The notes below the pieces were generated by a model. That model ran no database searches, was not told the origin of the DNA, and saw only the letters and a program-made list of their open reading frames with translations. This document shows, one piece after another, positions 22,040 to 32,337 of a stretch of 64,000 nucleotides of DNA (the stretch's first letter is position 1; each line of letters starts with the position of its first letter). The DNA is taken from NCBI GenBank assembly GCA_017165825.1, contig CM029369.1:5627433-5691432 (forward strand). Reading direction: 5' to 3'. The position numbers were made by a program, and so were the translations under genes. Origin of the DNA: Hepsetus odoe. Its lineage: Eukaryota; Chordata; Actinopteri; Characiformes; Hepsetidae.

Positions 22040-22498
22040 TGGTCTAGTGGTCCCAGGTCAGTAGTTTGCATTAAGGTAACCTTGAGCAAAGTATCGTCCC
22101 CATCACTGCTCCCTGGGCGCTTTCGATAGCTGCCCCCTGCTGCACGGTGTGCGTGGGTGAAAAGCAGAGGTTGAATTTTATTGTTTCATACTGTGTGCTG
22201 TGCTGTGTTACACAATGAAAGTGAAAGTGACTACCCTTGTCATTGCGAGGTTACAGCACAGCAAAAAGTGAACCACAACGAAATTGGACCTCTGCATTTA
22301 ACCCATGCACACTCAACACCGTGCAGCAGTGGGCAGCTATTGAGAGCGCCCAGGGAGCAGTGACAGGGACGGCACCTTGCTCAAGGGTACCTCAGGGAAA
22401 CCTATTGGGAAGGGGTTCGAACCCCTGATCCTCTGATCATGAGGCCCTAACCACTAGTCCACCGCTGCCCCAATGACATGAATAGTCACTTTCACTTG
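22040..22498 (+). repeat. SINE-1 host copy split by an opposite SINE-1
   Basis: Left piece 22040-22218 and right piece 22472-22498 form one forward SINE-1 once the central copy is removed; its tail (CATGAATAGTCACTTTCACT) lies beyond the insert. AATGA at 22214-22218 and 22472-22476 flanks the insert and may extend to CAATGA, a clear target-site duplication. Confidence 0.92.
22219..22471 (-). repeat. SINE-1 inserted in reverse into another SINE-1
   Basis: A nearly complete reverse-strand copy: tail AAGTGAAAGTGACTACCC, full body, box B region GGGTTCGAACCCCTGATCC and head CCACTAGTCCACCGCTGCCC. With its host it forms a large imperfect palindrome. Confidence 0.95.
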
Positions 22499-22994
22499 AG
22501 GACCAATAGTACATGATTTGGGTTTTTTTTTAATAGGCAGATTCAACATCTGTCACCAGCTTCTTTATTTTTGAAAGTTCATATTTCTTAAACTTAGGTA
22601 ACAATAAATGTTGACAAACCGTGATGGGGTGAGGATCGTGTGGAGATGAACTGCGTGCCACATCACATGAAACACATGTAGGGCTGAGTACTAGTCTTCA
22701 CTGATGATGTAACTACCGATGTCAATGCTTTACACGGGTTCACCTTGCATCTGGCTGGCCAAATCGATCCTGACCTGAAACCCACATGGCAGCATTTCAA
22801 AAGACTGCAGGGCTGATGATCTAGAGTCTGGCAATGTCTGTGGGTCACACGCTTCAGGTAGTCATCAGCAAAAGATGGTAAGATGGTAATCATGGAGGAA
22901 TGTTCATTTATGTTGGTGCCTCTAAATCAGGGATGTGGTTCTTTCATTGCTCAGTGAATTGAATTATAACCATCATTTCATGAAGTCCATTGAA
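22499..22994. other. Unique DNA with an unrecognised 76-codon reverse frame
   Basis: The reverse frame 22663-22893 encodes a 76-residue peptide rich in H, C, T and S with no domain I recognise. It may be part of an unknown repeat. No other feature is seen. Confidence 0.25.
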
Positions 22995-23105
22995 GGATAA
23001 TCCTAATCAGGGTCATGGAGTGCTGGAGCTTATCCAAGCATTTATATGGCAGACACTAGTCCATCACAAAGCATTTTATAACAGAGGTGAACACTGCACA
23101 GGAGG
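22995..23105 (-). repeat. Repeat-2 fragment, strongly decayed
   Basis: Matches include TCCTAATCAGGGTCATGGAG, TGGAGCTTATCCAAGC and CACTAGTCCATCACAAAGC in the order found in other reverse-strand Repeat-2 copies. The head is missing. Confidence 0.5.
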
Positions 23106-24100
23106 ATTCAGATTTCACTTGAATAAAATGTGGTTCTAGACTCATCAAAACCACATCTCTGATGGGCTAATAAAGGCCTGACAGAAGAGCATTAAAGTGT
23201 TAGAATAAAATAAATACAGTAATGTATTACATCTCTCTAAAGAAGCCTATTGCTCTTGATAAATGAGGTATGGACACAACACTTAGGTTACAGAGCTATC
23301 ACTGACAAGGTTTAAGGTAGGAGACATTTATCACCATTAGATTGCAAGTCAATGTCTTCATGCTGACTGCTAGCATCACCTAGATCTAGATACAGTTGCA
23401 TGGTAAAGGAAAGATATGACCCAGCAAAATATGCAAGATCTTGTTTTTGAGACACATTGGACAACAACAGATAAGATCAGTCCATTTGTCTTACAAGCGG
23501 GATGGACAAAGCAGAGCTTTCTGTGATTTGTTCTCTGGGATTTATCAGTTAGTTCTAGCAGTGAAGTTTAACATTACAATCTACCGCATATATTTACATT
23601 TATTTAAAGGATGCATGCATATTTATGTATGAAGGAAATGGAATCTGATGGAAAACAGCACGGCATCTGGTGATTAACCTGAGTAATTGGATTCTCGTGC
23701 AGCCCTTGCTTCTTACGCTGCCCTGTTGTCATGCAGGCCACTCTCCTTGTGATTCTTCGACTACCTTTCCACCTTCCTTATCAGCTAATTCATTATCTAC
23801 CAATGGCTTGTTTGTTTATTCTGCAGTGATGACTGCATCAGCCCTTACCCCACCGCCTCTCATTAATTCCACGGACCTTCCCCTAATTGGCTAGGCGGGG
23901 TGGGAATAAAAAGACATTCAAACTTTTTGCTCATTAGCCCGACTTTGATTTGTCTGGTTTATGTATGCACGACAGCCTTTTACATTGGAGTCAATTACAT
24001 GAACGTCCTAATGCTACACCAGCTAATTAAAAGAAATACTTGTTTTTCTGAAATACATTGTAATTAAGCATTTAACCGAAGGAACACGGCTGAGTGCTCC
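23106..24100. other. Unique DNA with a regulatory-element candidate at 23640-24080
   Basis: The segment 23640-24080 is repeat-free and rich in TAAT-core sites (CTCATTAATTCC, CCTAATTGGC, CAGCTAATTAAAAG), with balanced composition between them. A 74-codon open frame at 23670-23894 is probably chance. I see no exon. Confidence 0.35.
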
Positions 24101-25097
24101 AGTACAGCATTATAATCCTAACAAAGGGCACTCCAGCCCTCTCCTCTTACTAAAATCCAAAACAGACGTCTTATACAGCAGAAATTCTGCAAGATCACTT
24201 TTGTGATTATTAACATGCGATTTTTTTTCAAGGATATTTGTATTCTTCCACAAATCCATGGCACTGAGGTGAAAAACGAGAGACTTCAGGAGGGTTGTAA
24301 GATCCATAGGCACAGCAGGGAAACAAAAGGAAACAATGTGAACAAAAGAGAGAAGACTGGAGTAAACTGGAACCCAGAACATTTCTTCTACAAGCTAAAC
24401 TGATCTGAAAGCAGGACTTGGGTGGAACTAGAAACACCAAATTGTGGTGGAAAGCACAAAGACATGAACCACCTGAAGCCACAACCACAATGAACAGCAA
24501 ACAACAGGGCTGAAGAATGGAAATTTACTTACAGACTAGAAAAAGAAACGGAACGAGCTGGACAGCTGGATACGTTTACGATGAGAGGAAAAATAGACCA
24601 GGTGAGGAGCAAGACCTAAGGATGGAGCAAGGGCAGAGCAGGGAAACCAAAACAAAAACAGAAGCACATGGCTGGAGACACAAGGGAAAGTAAACAAAGC
24701 CTGGTGTAAAGGCAAGACAGGGCAAGATGTTACAGTTGCTTGGCAACAGTAAAATATTCTAAAGGTAAAAATTGCTTTAGTGCCACATAAATAATATGTG
24801 AAATTTCTTCTTTTTTTTTATATGGAAAATATAAAAAATGAAATGTTCACATAATTTTAACCTTCAAATATATTATGTTTAATAAAAGCATTAACCACTT
24901 GTGGTGGTTGGATTAAGTTTGATCATGGGAAACTTTGTGTACCAAATAAGATCCTTTACCATGATAAACTAACATTGTAACAAATTTTAATTTGGGTTTT
25001 TGTTTTTTTTGTTTTTTTTTTTGCTTTATTCCACTCTTTTCAATTTCACATGTTCACTGCTGGGCTGAGAAGCAAATATATCCATCCTGTACCATCC
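24101..25097. other. Unique or unclassified DNA, purine-rich in the middle
   Basis: The region 24250-24740 is purine-rich on the shown strand (CAAAACAAAAACAGAAGCAC and similar). It has 90-codon open frames on the opposite strand, an expected side effect of low T content. It could be part of an LTR element leader, but no termini are visible. Confidence 0.3.
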
Positions 25098-25197
25098 TGT
25101 GATCAGTCTAGAAATCACAAGACATCACCAGTGCTCAAGAAAGTATGTTGACAAGTCACTGAAAGACATAACATGATGATGGTAATGTATTATGCTC
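25098..25197 (+). repeat. Unclassified dispersed repeat 2, copy A
   Basis: Shares an ordered set of short blocks with 27585-27668: GACATCAC, TGTTG(A/G)CAAGTCACTGAAAG, a CATAA-type block, GTAAT(G/A)TATTATG. The copies differ by indels. No family recognised. Confidence 0.5.
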
Positions 25198-25225
25198 CAG
25201 GTTCTGAAGCCCTACTGGATTCTCA

Positions 25226-25400
25226 TGGTACCATGCATCCATTATCTGAGCCGCTTATCTTTACCTGGGTACTGGGGCTACAGCTTCAATCCACCTGATG
25301 TAGATGCCTTTAGGCTGAGAAAACTGGAGCTGCTTGAGGGAACCCAGACACAGAGAAGATACTGACTCCAGGTCAAGATATGAGGTCAGATAATGCTCAG
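25226..25400 (-). repeat. Repeat-2 fragment, decayed
   Basis: CATCCATTATCTGAGCCGCT, then ACTGGGGCTACAGCTTCAAT and AACTGGAGCTGCTTGAGGGA, in the order of other reverse-strand Repeat-2 copies. Confidence 0.55.
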
Positions 25401-25433
25401 AGAAGGCTGCAGACAGCAATAAACGCATACACT

Positions 25434-25900
25434 GGGGCAGCGGTGGCCCAGTGGTTAGGTAGTGTTTAGGGAGTAGGCCTCAGAATTGGAAGATTGTATT
25501 GTGGTACCCTTGGGCAAGGTATTGTCCACATCACTGCTCCCCTGGGTGCTGGATATAGTTGCACACCGGAAAAAATGAAAGTGACTATATTTGTCATTGT
25601 GAAACAGAGCACTGCACACAGCGAACCACAACAAAATGCAAAAACACAGCAGACAGTGATACCCAATGAAATACAACCTCTTCTTTTCACCCATATACAA
25701 CGTGCAGCAAGGGGGCACCTATTAAAGCACCTGGGGAGCAGTGATGGGGCCGGTACCTTGCTCAAGGGTACCTCAGGCCAACCTACTCATCTGGGATTCA
25801 AACCCACGACCTTCTGATCCTGGAATCTAATCTCTAAATAGTAGGATACTGCTGCACGGTGTGTATATGGGTGAAAAGCAGAGGTTGCATTTCATCGGGT
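25434..25900 (+). repeat. SINE-1 host copy split by an opposite SINE-1
   Basis: Left piece 25434-25568 (GGGGCAGCGGTGGCCCAGTG to GGTGCTGGATATAG) and right piece 25844-25900 (CTGCTGCACGGTGTGTATAT, GAAAAGCAGAGGTTGCATTT) belong to one forward copy. GGATATAGTTGCAC (25551) and GGATACTGCTGCAC (25844) may be a degraded target duplication. Confidence 0.85.
25570..25843 (-). repeat. SINE-1 inserted in reverse, with internal duplication
   Basis: Tail ATGAAAGTGACTATATTTGT, then the 3' body occurs twice in altered form (GAACCACAACAAAATGC and ACCCAATGAAATACAACC), then the regular body and box B region GGGATTCAAACCCACGACC. The head is cut near 25843. Confidence 0.88.
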
Positions 25901-26741
25901 ACCTACATGTTGAAGTAGGTTCATGCCAGTTTTCATGAAAAATGTATGTAGTTGTCATGTAGCCTTAAGAGCCCTTGCCTAGTTAGAGAGTGGCTTCCCG
26001 TTGCTCTGTCTGCACTGCTGCTCCACATTACACTAATGTAAAAGCTTTGTGAATAACCAGCAAATAAGCATGTGTGAGGAGTGAAATTGGTAGATGAAGC
26101 ATGTTTCTTGAGAGTTCAAAGATGAATTGGGAGAGAAAGCCAGTTCACCTTGTTAAGCACGCTATTTATTTTTAACTCGTTGATCTCTCACTCTGCATGA
26201 ATCTTAACGTGGACGTGACCAACACAAAATTAAACTCTTCCATCACAAACAGCACTGAATTGCAAATATGAAAGAGACATACTTGCCGCGCTGATTCTTT
26301 CATTTCTTCTCAGTTTGAGAAGCATCTTCCAGATCGTTACCTCTCATCTGAGAGTGTGAGGGTAAAGGGAGGACAAAAGCTATTTTTGCTCTTCACATCA
26401 GTGTGTCAGAGATGCAGGACTTCAGCATCAGTCTTTTCTCACGTTACAGTGCATCAAACGAGTAGCTAATACACCTCTGATGAGCTGTCTTCTGTTTTCT
26501 TCTGTTTCTCTAATCCTGAACTCATGAGGTTTGTGTGAAAGCAAACACACAGTCTGTGCCTGTCGGTGACACTGCTTGTTAAAAATTTGGCGACACCTTC
26601 TTGACTCCCCAGTCAAATTAGACACAACCTATAAGGGTTTGGGAAACAAAAAGAGCTATTTGCTCTTTTTTCTAACAGTGAGCTTCAACATCAAAGTGTT
26701 TTCCTTGTTCTGAACAGCAGATTTTGCATAAATAAGGATGT
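25901..26741. other. Unique non-coding DNA
   Basis: No gene or repeat family recognised. The part 26280-26600 is balanced in composition but shows no exon structure. Confidence 0.4.
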
Positions 26742-27353
26742 GTTCTTTTCTTCTCCTTCTTTTGGCTGCTGCCGTTTACGGGTCGCCACGGTGGATCATC
26801 CATTTCCATTTCTTCCGGTCCTCTGCATCTTCCTCCTTCAAACCAACCACCTGCATGTTCTCTCTCACCACGTCCATAAACCTCCTCTTTGATCTTCCTC
26901 TTCTCCTCTTTCCTGGCAGCTCCATCTTCAACATCCACCTCCCAATATAATCCTCGTCTCTCTTCTGGACATGTCCAAACCAACGCAACCTTGCTTCTCT
27001 AACTTTGTCTCCAAACTGTCCAACCTGAACTGTCCCTCTAATATATTCATTTCTAATCCTGTCCATCTTCGTCACACCCAATGAAAATCTCAGCATAGCT
27101 GGTCTCACTACTGTCCTGTAAACCTTCCCTTTTACTCTAGCCGGTACAAATCACAAATCACTCCAGCCACTCTTCTCCACCCATTCCAACCTGCCTGCAC
27201 TTTCTGCTTCACCTCTCTTCCACACCCAACAAAAATCTTAACATCTTTAACTCCGACACCTACAGTGCCGCCTGTCTTTTCATCAGTGCCACCGTCTCCA
27301 ACCTGTACAACATAGCTGGTTTCAATACTGTCCTGTAAAACTTCTCTTTTAGT
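26742..27353 (-). pseudogene. RTE-like LINE, C-terminal ORF fragment with internal duplication
   Basis: On the reverse strand a frame (27108-26776) encodes the C-terminal tail of the LINE protein, including RLRWFGHVQKRDEDYIGRW and GKRRRGRSKRRFMDVVRE, which follows the reverse transcriptase in RTE/BovB-type elements. Upstream the order is rearranged. A block with KVYRT-like, LYRLETVALMKRQ and IFVGC coding appears, then the sequence steps back to a REVKQKVQAGWNGWRR block and repeats the following segment. The 3' end is GAAGGAGAAGAAAAG. No functional protein is possible. Confidence 0.9.
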
Positions 27354-27584
27354 GTTGCTTTTCTTTTCCAAACCAGATATAATGAAGTTAAATTGCCGTT
27401 TTCTGCACTGAAAACACTGAGATGATAACAAGTCATGGAAAGCATAGTGGCATGATATTGCAAAAAATAAATTAAGTAAATAAATAATAGTGTTTTTGGA
27501 AATGTTTCACCCAGAGGTACAGACCTCCTGACCAAGCATGTCCACATTTTTTGTTATTTGTTTAAAATAAATGTTAAACCTTTT
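27354..27584. other. AT-rich unique DNA
   Basis: Short AAATTAAGTAAATAAATAAT run near 27467; nothing else recognised. Confidence 0.4.
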
Positions 27585-27667
27585 ACTCTGGTCTCGACAT
27601 CACATCACATTAATTAAATGTTGGCAAGTCACTGAAAGCATTACATAATACAGTAATATATTATGTA
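27585..27667 (+). repeat. Unclassified dispersed repeat 2, copy B
   Basis: Alignable with 25098-25197 and ends where a truncated Tc1-like element begins. Confidence 0.5.
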
Positions 27668-28056
27668 TCCTGGCCACCCTTTGCCTTCAAAACACCATCA
27701 GTTCTTCTAGGTACACTCGCACACAGTTTGTGAAGGAACTCGGCTGGTCGGTCATTCCAAACATTTGTTTTTCAACCTCCGTGTGACATTGATGATCATC
27801 AGCACCTGTTTGGTAAAACTGGTTGATCAGACACCGACTATAATCCTACAGAATCCCTGACTTTGTGCAAGTGTACCTAGAAGAACTGATGCTGTTTTGA
27901 AGGCAAAAGTTAGTAACACCAAATATTGATTTTTCTTTTGTTCGCTCACTTTGCATTTTGTAAATTGATAAAAATGAACAATCATTATTTATATTTCTGA
28001 AAGCGTTCTTTGTTTACAGCATTTTTTCCACACCTGCCTAAAACTTTTCCACAGTA

Positions 28057-28060
<4 letters not shown>
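27668..28060. mobile_element. Internally deleted Tc1-like element (type B), left end truncated
   Basis: Both arms carry inverted copies of the type-B terminal repeat, seen as CCACCCTTTGCCTTCAAAAC on the left and GATGCTGTTTTGAAGGCAAA on the right. The right terminus is intact (AAACTTTTCCACAGTACTGT) and abuts an AT microsatellite. A piece near 27730-27765 is the reverse complement of transposase 3' coding (GGAACTCGGCTGGTCGGTCA). The left arm lacks its outer half. Confidence 0.85.

Positions 28061-28097
<37 letters not shown>
28060..28097. repeat. (AT)n microsatellite at a Tc1-like terminus
   Basis: About 19 AT units directly follow the ACAGTACTGT terminus of the adjacent element. Tc1-like elements insert at TA, so the array may have been the target. 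Confidence 0.95.
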
Positions 28098-28098
<1 letters not shown>

Positions 28099-29379
28099 CA
28101 TAGTTATAAGGAACAGACTTTGTGTTGGTACTTAATGATTTCTGACACAACAAAATGAGTTTGCTTATTGCAGTGTAAAAGCAGATTTGTTAAAAACTGC
28201 TCAGTAAACCTCCTCAGGGATGTTTTAGGTGAATTTCTAGAGGAAAAACCATGATACATTACTTGTACTCCATGTACATTTGGCTATACATCACTTATAG
28301 ATGTGCTCCCTGGGATTATTGGGATGTATTACATATTCAGCTCTATGGAATTGGGATACTTCTACAAAACGGGAGATGCCTAACATATACGCACGCCACA
28401 TATTGAATAGGGCACATTTCCAGACAGTCTCAAGGATCAGCCTTGTAATGTATTATTATTTTATTTCAGACTTTTCTGTCTGGCAGCTTTTAGGGGCATT
28501 AAACATAGCAGTCTGAGTCCCAGTTTTATTGCTGTGAAAAATTCTGTCTCAGTATGTTTCTCTAGGATGACACATTTCACCTCAAACCAATGTGAATGAC
28601 TTTTTATGCATCATTAACTTGATTATACAGAGCTTTGGACATTTCAGTGGAACTGAAGTTATTAAAACAACAAAGAAATGATGCTCTGTAGCATTAAAGG
28701 CTGTAGCATTGAGGCTGTCCTCAGACATTAGACGGGCAGTGTATACACTCACATAAAGGCAAACTCAACCACATGTTTTGAGAAAAAGCCTGTTCGTTTC
28801 CACCTAAATGTTTAATCAATCTATTAATCTGTTCATGTCAGCACCAGCAAGCCAAATGTGGTTGAGATGCTGGACGTGACGCTGTCACTGTGCCAACCGA
28901 AGCGGCTCGCGGTGCCACCTGGCTGGCCCTGTCCACCCACGGCCCCCTGATAAATCTCACCTCGTTAATCATTGAGAAGAACCAATTTGCAGAGCACCTG
29001 TCCCAGGCAGGAGCCTATTAGGAGTCTCGTGGAGAGAGACCGCAGAGCTAATGGCTAAGAACAGAGTTTATTTGGACGCACTTTGCCTCAAACATGGGAG
29101 ACTGTACAAACTATTTGTTGCAGTATGGAACCTGTGTTTGGCCATAAAAAACAGGACCGAGAGGCTTGTTTTTCAGGACCAGACTGGCTGGGCAAAACAG
29201 AGTATTGAGGAGTTGATAATTGTGATTAATGTTCATTGACTGGGAACTGGAGAGCATGAATTAGAAAGAGTCTTCAGAAACTGGTCTCCTTTGGGCCACT
29301 GGATTCAGAAGAAAGCGTAGATGTTTTAAAAGGGAACAGAACATATTCCAGTAAATGATCTATGTTGGAGAAATGATGC
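28098..29379. other. Unique DNA with a GC-richer segment at 28840-29050
   Basis: The segment 28840-29050 stands out as GC-rich and repeat-free (GAAGCGGCTCGCGGTGCCAC, CTCGTTAATCATTGAG). It may be a regulatory element or a non-coding exon, but no long frame supports coding. The remainder shows nothing. Confidence 0.3.
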
Positions 29380-29607
29380 TGGGCTAGGACTAAGCCCTAG
29401 GATCAGAAGAGCATGGGTTCAAATCACGTACAAGTAGGTTGCCCTGAGTACCCTGAAGCAAGGTACCGTCCCCATCACTGCTCCCAGAGAACTGGAAAAA
29501 GCTGCCCAATGCTGCACGGTGTGTATGGGTGAAATGCAGAGGAAGCATTTCGTTGTGGTTCGTTGTGTGCTGTGCTGTGTTCCACTGTGACGAATGAAAC
29601 TTAAATA
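29380..29607 (+). repeat. SINE-1 copy, diverged
   Basis: Degraded head (TGGGCTAGGACTAAGCCC), GGGTTCAAATCACGTACAAG at box B, nearly complete body, tail lost after TGACGAATGAAACTT. Confidence 0.9.
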
Positions 29608-30177
29608 AGATATTTATTTATTCCTTTATTTACTCCTAATCCCTCCTTATAAAACAACAGACTTTATAAACTCTTTTATCTCTTCTAAACACCTTAATAT
29701 CACAAACTAGCGCACAGCAACTGCCAGCAACTATTCCTGTTACACCATCACATATTATAGTTAGCGTTGTTACGATTACTGCATAGTGAATATACACCAT
29801 GATAATAAATGATAAATGAATAAAAAAGTAAATTAAATTATTTACCATGCTTCAATTTGTAAAACTGTGCACTGGGTTGTTTATTATAGACATAAGGCAA
29901 AAAAGAGATGTTTTCTCTCCTGGCACTATATTTATTTCCCTCCCTTCTCTTTCATTCAATGAAAATTATCACTTGTAACTGCCAAGAAAAGTTGCTTGTA
30001 GGTGGAACCTTGGCAGATGAAATGATTTCTGACCCTGGTATATCTGCGCTGCACAGAAAAGAACACACTGGTCTCTGTGATGATGAGGAGACTCAGCTTC
30101 TTATGCTGCTTTTGTGCAGCTATGATCTCCAGCTGGCACACTGTGGCTGACCCTCTGGACAAGCTGAGACAGGAAAG

Positions 30178-30178
<1 letters not shown>
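29608..30178. other. AT-rich unique DNA
   Basis: No repeat family or exon recognised; ATTTATT-type runs at the left. Confidence 0.4.

Positions 30179-30245
<67 letters not shown>
30179..30245. repeat. (GT)n microsatellite
   Basis: About 33 uninterrupted TG units. Open frames across it (30077-30328, 30178-30480 and the reverse-strand frames) are artefacts. Confidence 0.97.
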
Positions 30246-30247
<2 letters not shown>

Positions 30248-30365
30248 AGTGCTATCCTGAAGAGGATGCCAGTTGTCAAAATGATCTCTCCATCTCTCCG
30301 GCCCAGAACACACTCAGCAATAAGATAAGTGATGGGATCAGAATGGGCAGCCTTTATGTCCAAGG

Positions 30366-30560
30366 GAGGAGAGAGAGAGATAGAGAGAAAAAGAGAGGGT
30401 GGGGGAGTGAGAGAGAGGGAGGGAGGGAGAGAGAGAGAGAGAGAGGGGAGAGAGAGAGAGAAAGAGCAGTTACAAAGTGACAAAATAAGTAAGAAAGAAA
30501 GAAAGAAAGAAAGGAAAATCCTAGATGATAAAGAACAAGAGAAAAAAGCAAGCGTGAGAG
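30366..30560. repeat. Purine-rich (GA)n, (GGGA)n and (GAAA)n tract
   Basis: Nearly pure A/G on the shown strand for most of 200 bp, with GAGAGA blocks, GGGA blocks near 30416-30430 and GAAA repeats at 30493-30512. Mirror-symmetric purine tracts can form triplex DNA. Reading frames of R/E repeats here are not genes. Confidence 0.9.
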
Positions 30561-30931
30561 AGAGAGATGTCTTCCGCCTCCTATTCTTCCACTTTCCTCT
30601 CCCAAAGGGGAAGAATACAATTTCATGCCGTTTACCACTGGCTGGAATGCGCGCGGTGTGATACCCACGTGAGAGCGGGTGAACTTTTCAATGTGTGGAT
30701 CATCTCAGAGAAGTGCACGAGGAAATGAGAGTAATGAGACGTGGGGGGGGGGCTGTGCTGGAAAACAGCTTTGCTGCTGAGCTGAACAATGGCGAATGCT
30801 CCACAGAGCACAATTACGAGAGGGCAGCCAGTAACACATGCTGCTGATGGGAGAAATGCTCGTTGTGTAACGTATCAACATTAACACAGGCAGTCGGAGC
30901 CAATGCGTACATTCTACTTTTCATTTTCTAT

Positions 30932-30933
<2 letters not shown>
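30561..30933. other. Unique DNA with a 10-bp G run
   Basis: G run at about 30743-30752. No gene or repeat family recognised. Confidence 0.4.

Positions 30934-30989
<56 letters not shown>
30934..30989. repeat. (CT)n microsatellite
   Basis: About 28 CT units, uninterrupted. It ends a cluster of four different simple repeats within 0.8 kb. Confidence 0.97.
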
Positions 30990-30991
<2 letters not shown>

Positions 30992-31844
30992 GCTGTATAG
31001 ATATGGTTTTAGGAAATTACTGTAGGATTATTCAAGGACATAAATGTATCTTGTGATTTTGTCCCATCTGGATATAGATTATTTGAAGTAATATTTTATC
31101 CCTGTCAAAAGACCTCAGATCCTTTTTCACCTGAATTTGCCATCTTTTCCAGTGGAAAAATAGTTCATGAATGGAGTAACAGAAAACATCCAAAATGATT
31201 GAAAATAATCTTAATTTTTACTTCCTTTCTCATATAAGTGTTTTTGCAATAAACGTATCATGAAAGAACTCAATGCATCCATTGCCTGTGTTTAAAATGC
31301 TTTAATCTGTGCTATGAAGAAGTGTAGTGTAAGTTCCTTTAAGGGTCGTTCAGCTGTCCATCCATTTGTCAGAATGCCATTTTGCATCAGATGGCACATA
31401 CAGGACGTCCCACGAGGGACCTTCCACCTCCCCACTGTCCACAGTTTTAGCACAGGCAAGGACATGAGCGATCAATATCCATCCACCACCTCAACTGAGA
31501 GCGACACAGCTGGTGCCGGATGTACACCCAGAGCAGCAAACGTTACTTTGTCAGACATGTTTTAGCCATCAGTCCAGAATACAGAATAAAGCCAGAACTG
31601 GCCTCCCTCTCACCAGCAGGTCACAGACAAGAGGTTGATTGCCATATAATGTCTTAAAATTCATTTTCTACAGAATTCATTTGAAATTTTTCCTGTGATT
31701 CTTCTACACTTTTACTGGAAGAACTCAGAGTGTGCCCTGTACGCTGTTCCAGCAACAAAATTCATTGAGATGGTTGGAGTAAAATCTTCAGAACCTGAAC
31801 TACTACACATCTATAGATCCTTGTAGTTATTTATACCAGGAAAG
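30990..31844. other. Unique DNA with an unrecognised 83-codon frame
   Basis: A forward frame at 31314-31565 encodes 83 residues with an S/T-rich C-terminal half. I recognise no domain and no flanking splice pattern. It is more balanced in composition than the AT-rich frames around it, but probably chance or an unknown repeat. Confidence 0.2.
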
Positions 31845-32015
31845 AAGCTGAGGATGAAGCTTCTGAAGAGGAAGGACAAAGAGGAGGTTTATGGATGTGG
31901 TGAAAGAGGTCATGCAGGGAGTTGGGGTGAATAAGGAAGATGCAGAGGACAGGAATAAATGGAAATGGATCATCTGCTGTGGTGGTAAATGGGAGCAGCC
32001 AGAAGAAGAAGATAT
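31845..32015 (+). pseudogene. RTE-like LINE, extreme 3' fragment
   Basis: Matches the end of the LINE ORF and its 3' end: GAGGAGGTTTATGGATGTGG, AGGAAGATGCAGAGGACAGG, AAATGGAAATGGATCATCTG, then GGAGCAGCCAGAAGAAGAAG as the 3' tail. The frame is broken. Confidence 0.85.
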
Positions 32016-32337
32016 TCTACCAAAAATAATAATATGAGTCATTGTTTCTCAAAACTTCTTTCACCTTCGGGTCTACAGTCATTACCGATCCTATGGATGC
32101 AGTCAGCTCCTGAACCGACTCTGTCCTATTAAAAAGTTTTTCGACTATAAAGGGAGAAATGTTGCATTATTTTGGATATATCCCACAATAATATGCATGC
32201 CTATGTAACAAGGCCAGTATGTGTGCACAGCAAAATAATAGAAACTAAACGTCCCAAAAGATTTTTACTTCCATTCATTCTTTTATAATTTAGTCTCAGG
32301 AAACATATATGTTTAAAGGTTGCATGAAATGTATTCA
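32016..32337. other. AT-rich unique DNA
   Basis: Nothing recognised between a LINE fragment and a Repeat-2 copy. Confidence 0.4.

Noticed and set aside
21740..22129. 129-codon forward frame
   Set aside because: It is antisense to a decayed Tc1-like transposase and ends in a SINE-1; it is a shadow.
24110..24500. Two overlapping 90-codon reverse frames
   Set aside because: Open because the shown strand is purine-rich; residues are not family-like and the two frames conflict.
29956..30668. Several frames of 70-175 codons on both strands
   Set aside because: All cross the GT, GA or GAAA tracts; length is due to simple-sequence composition.
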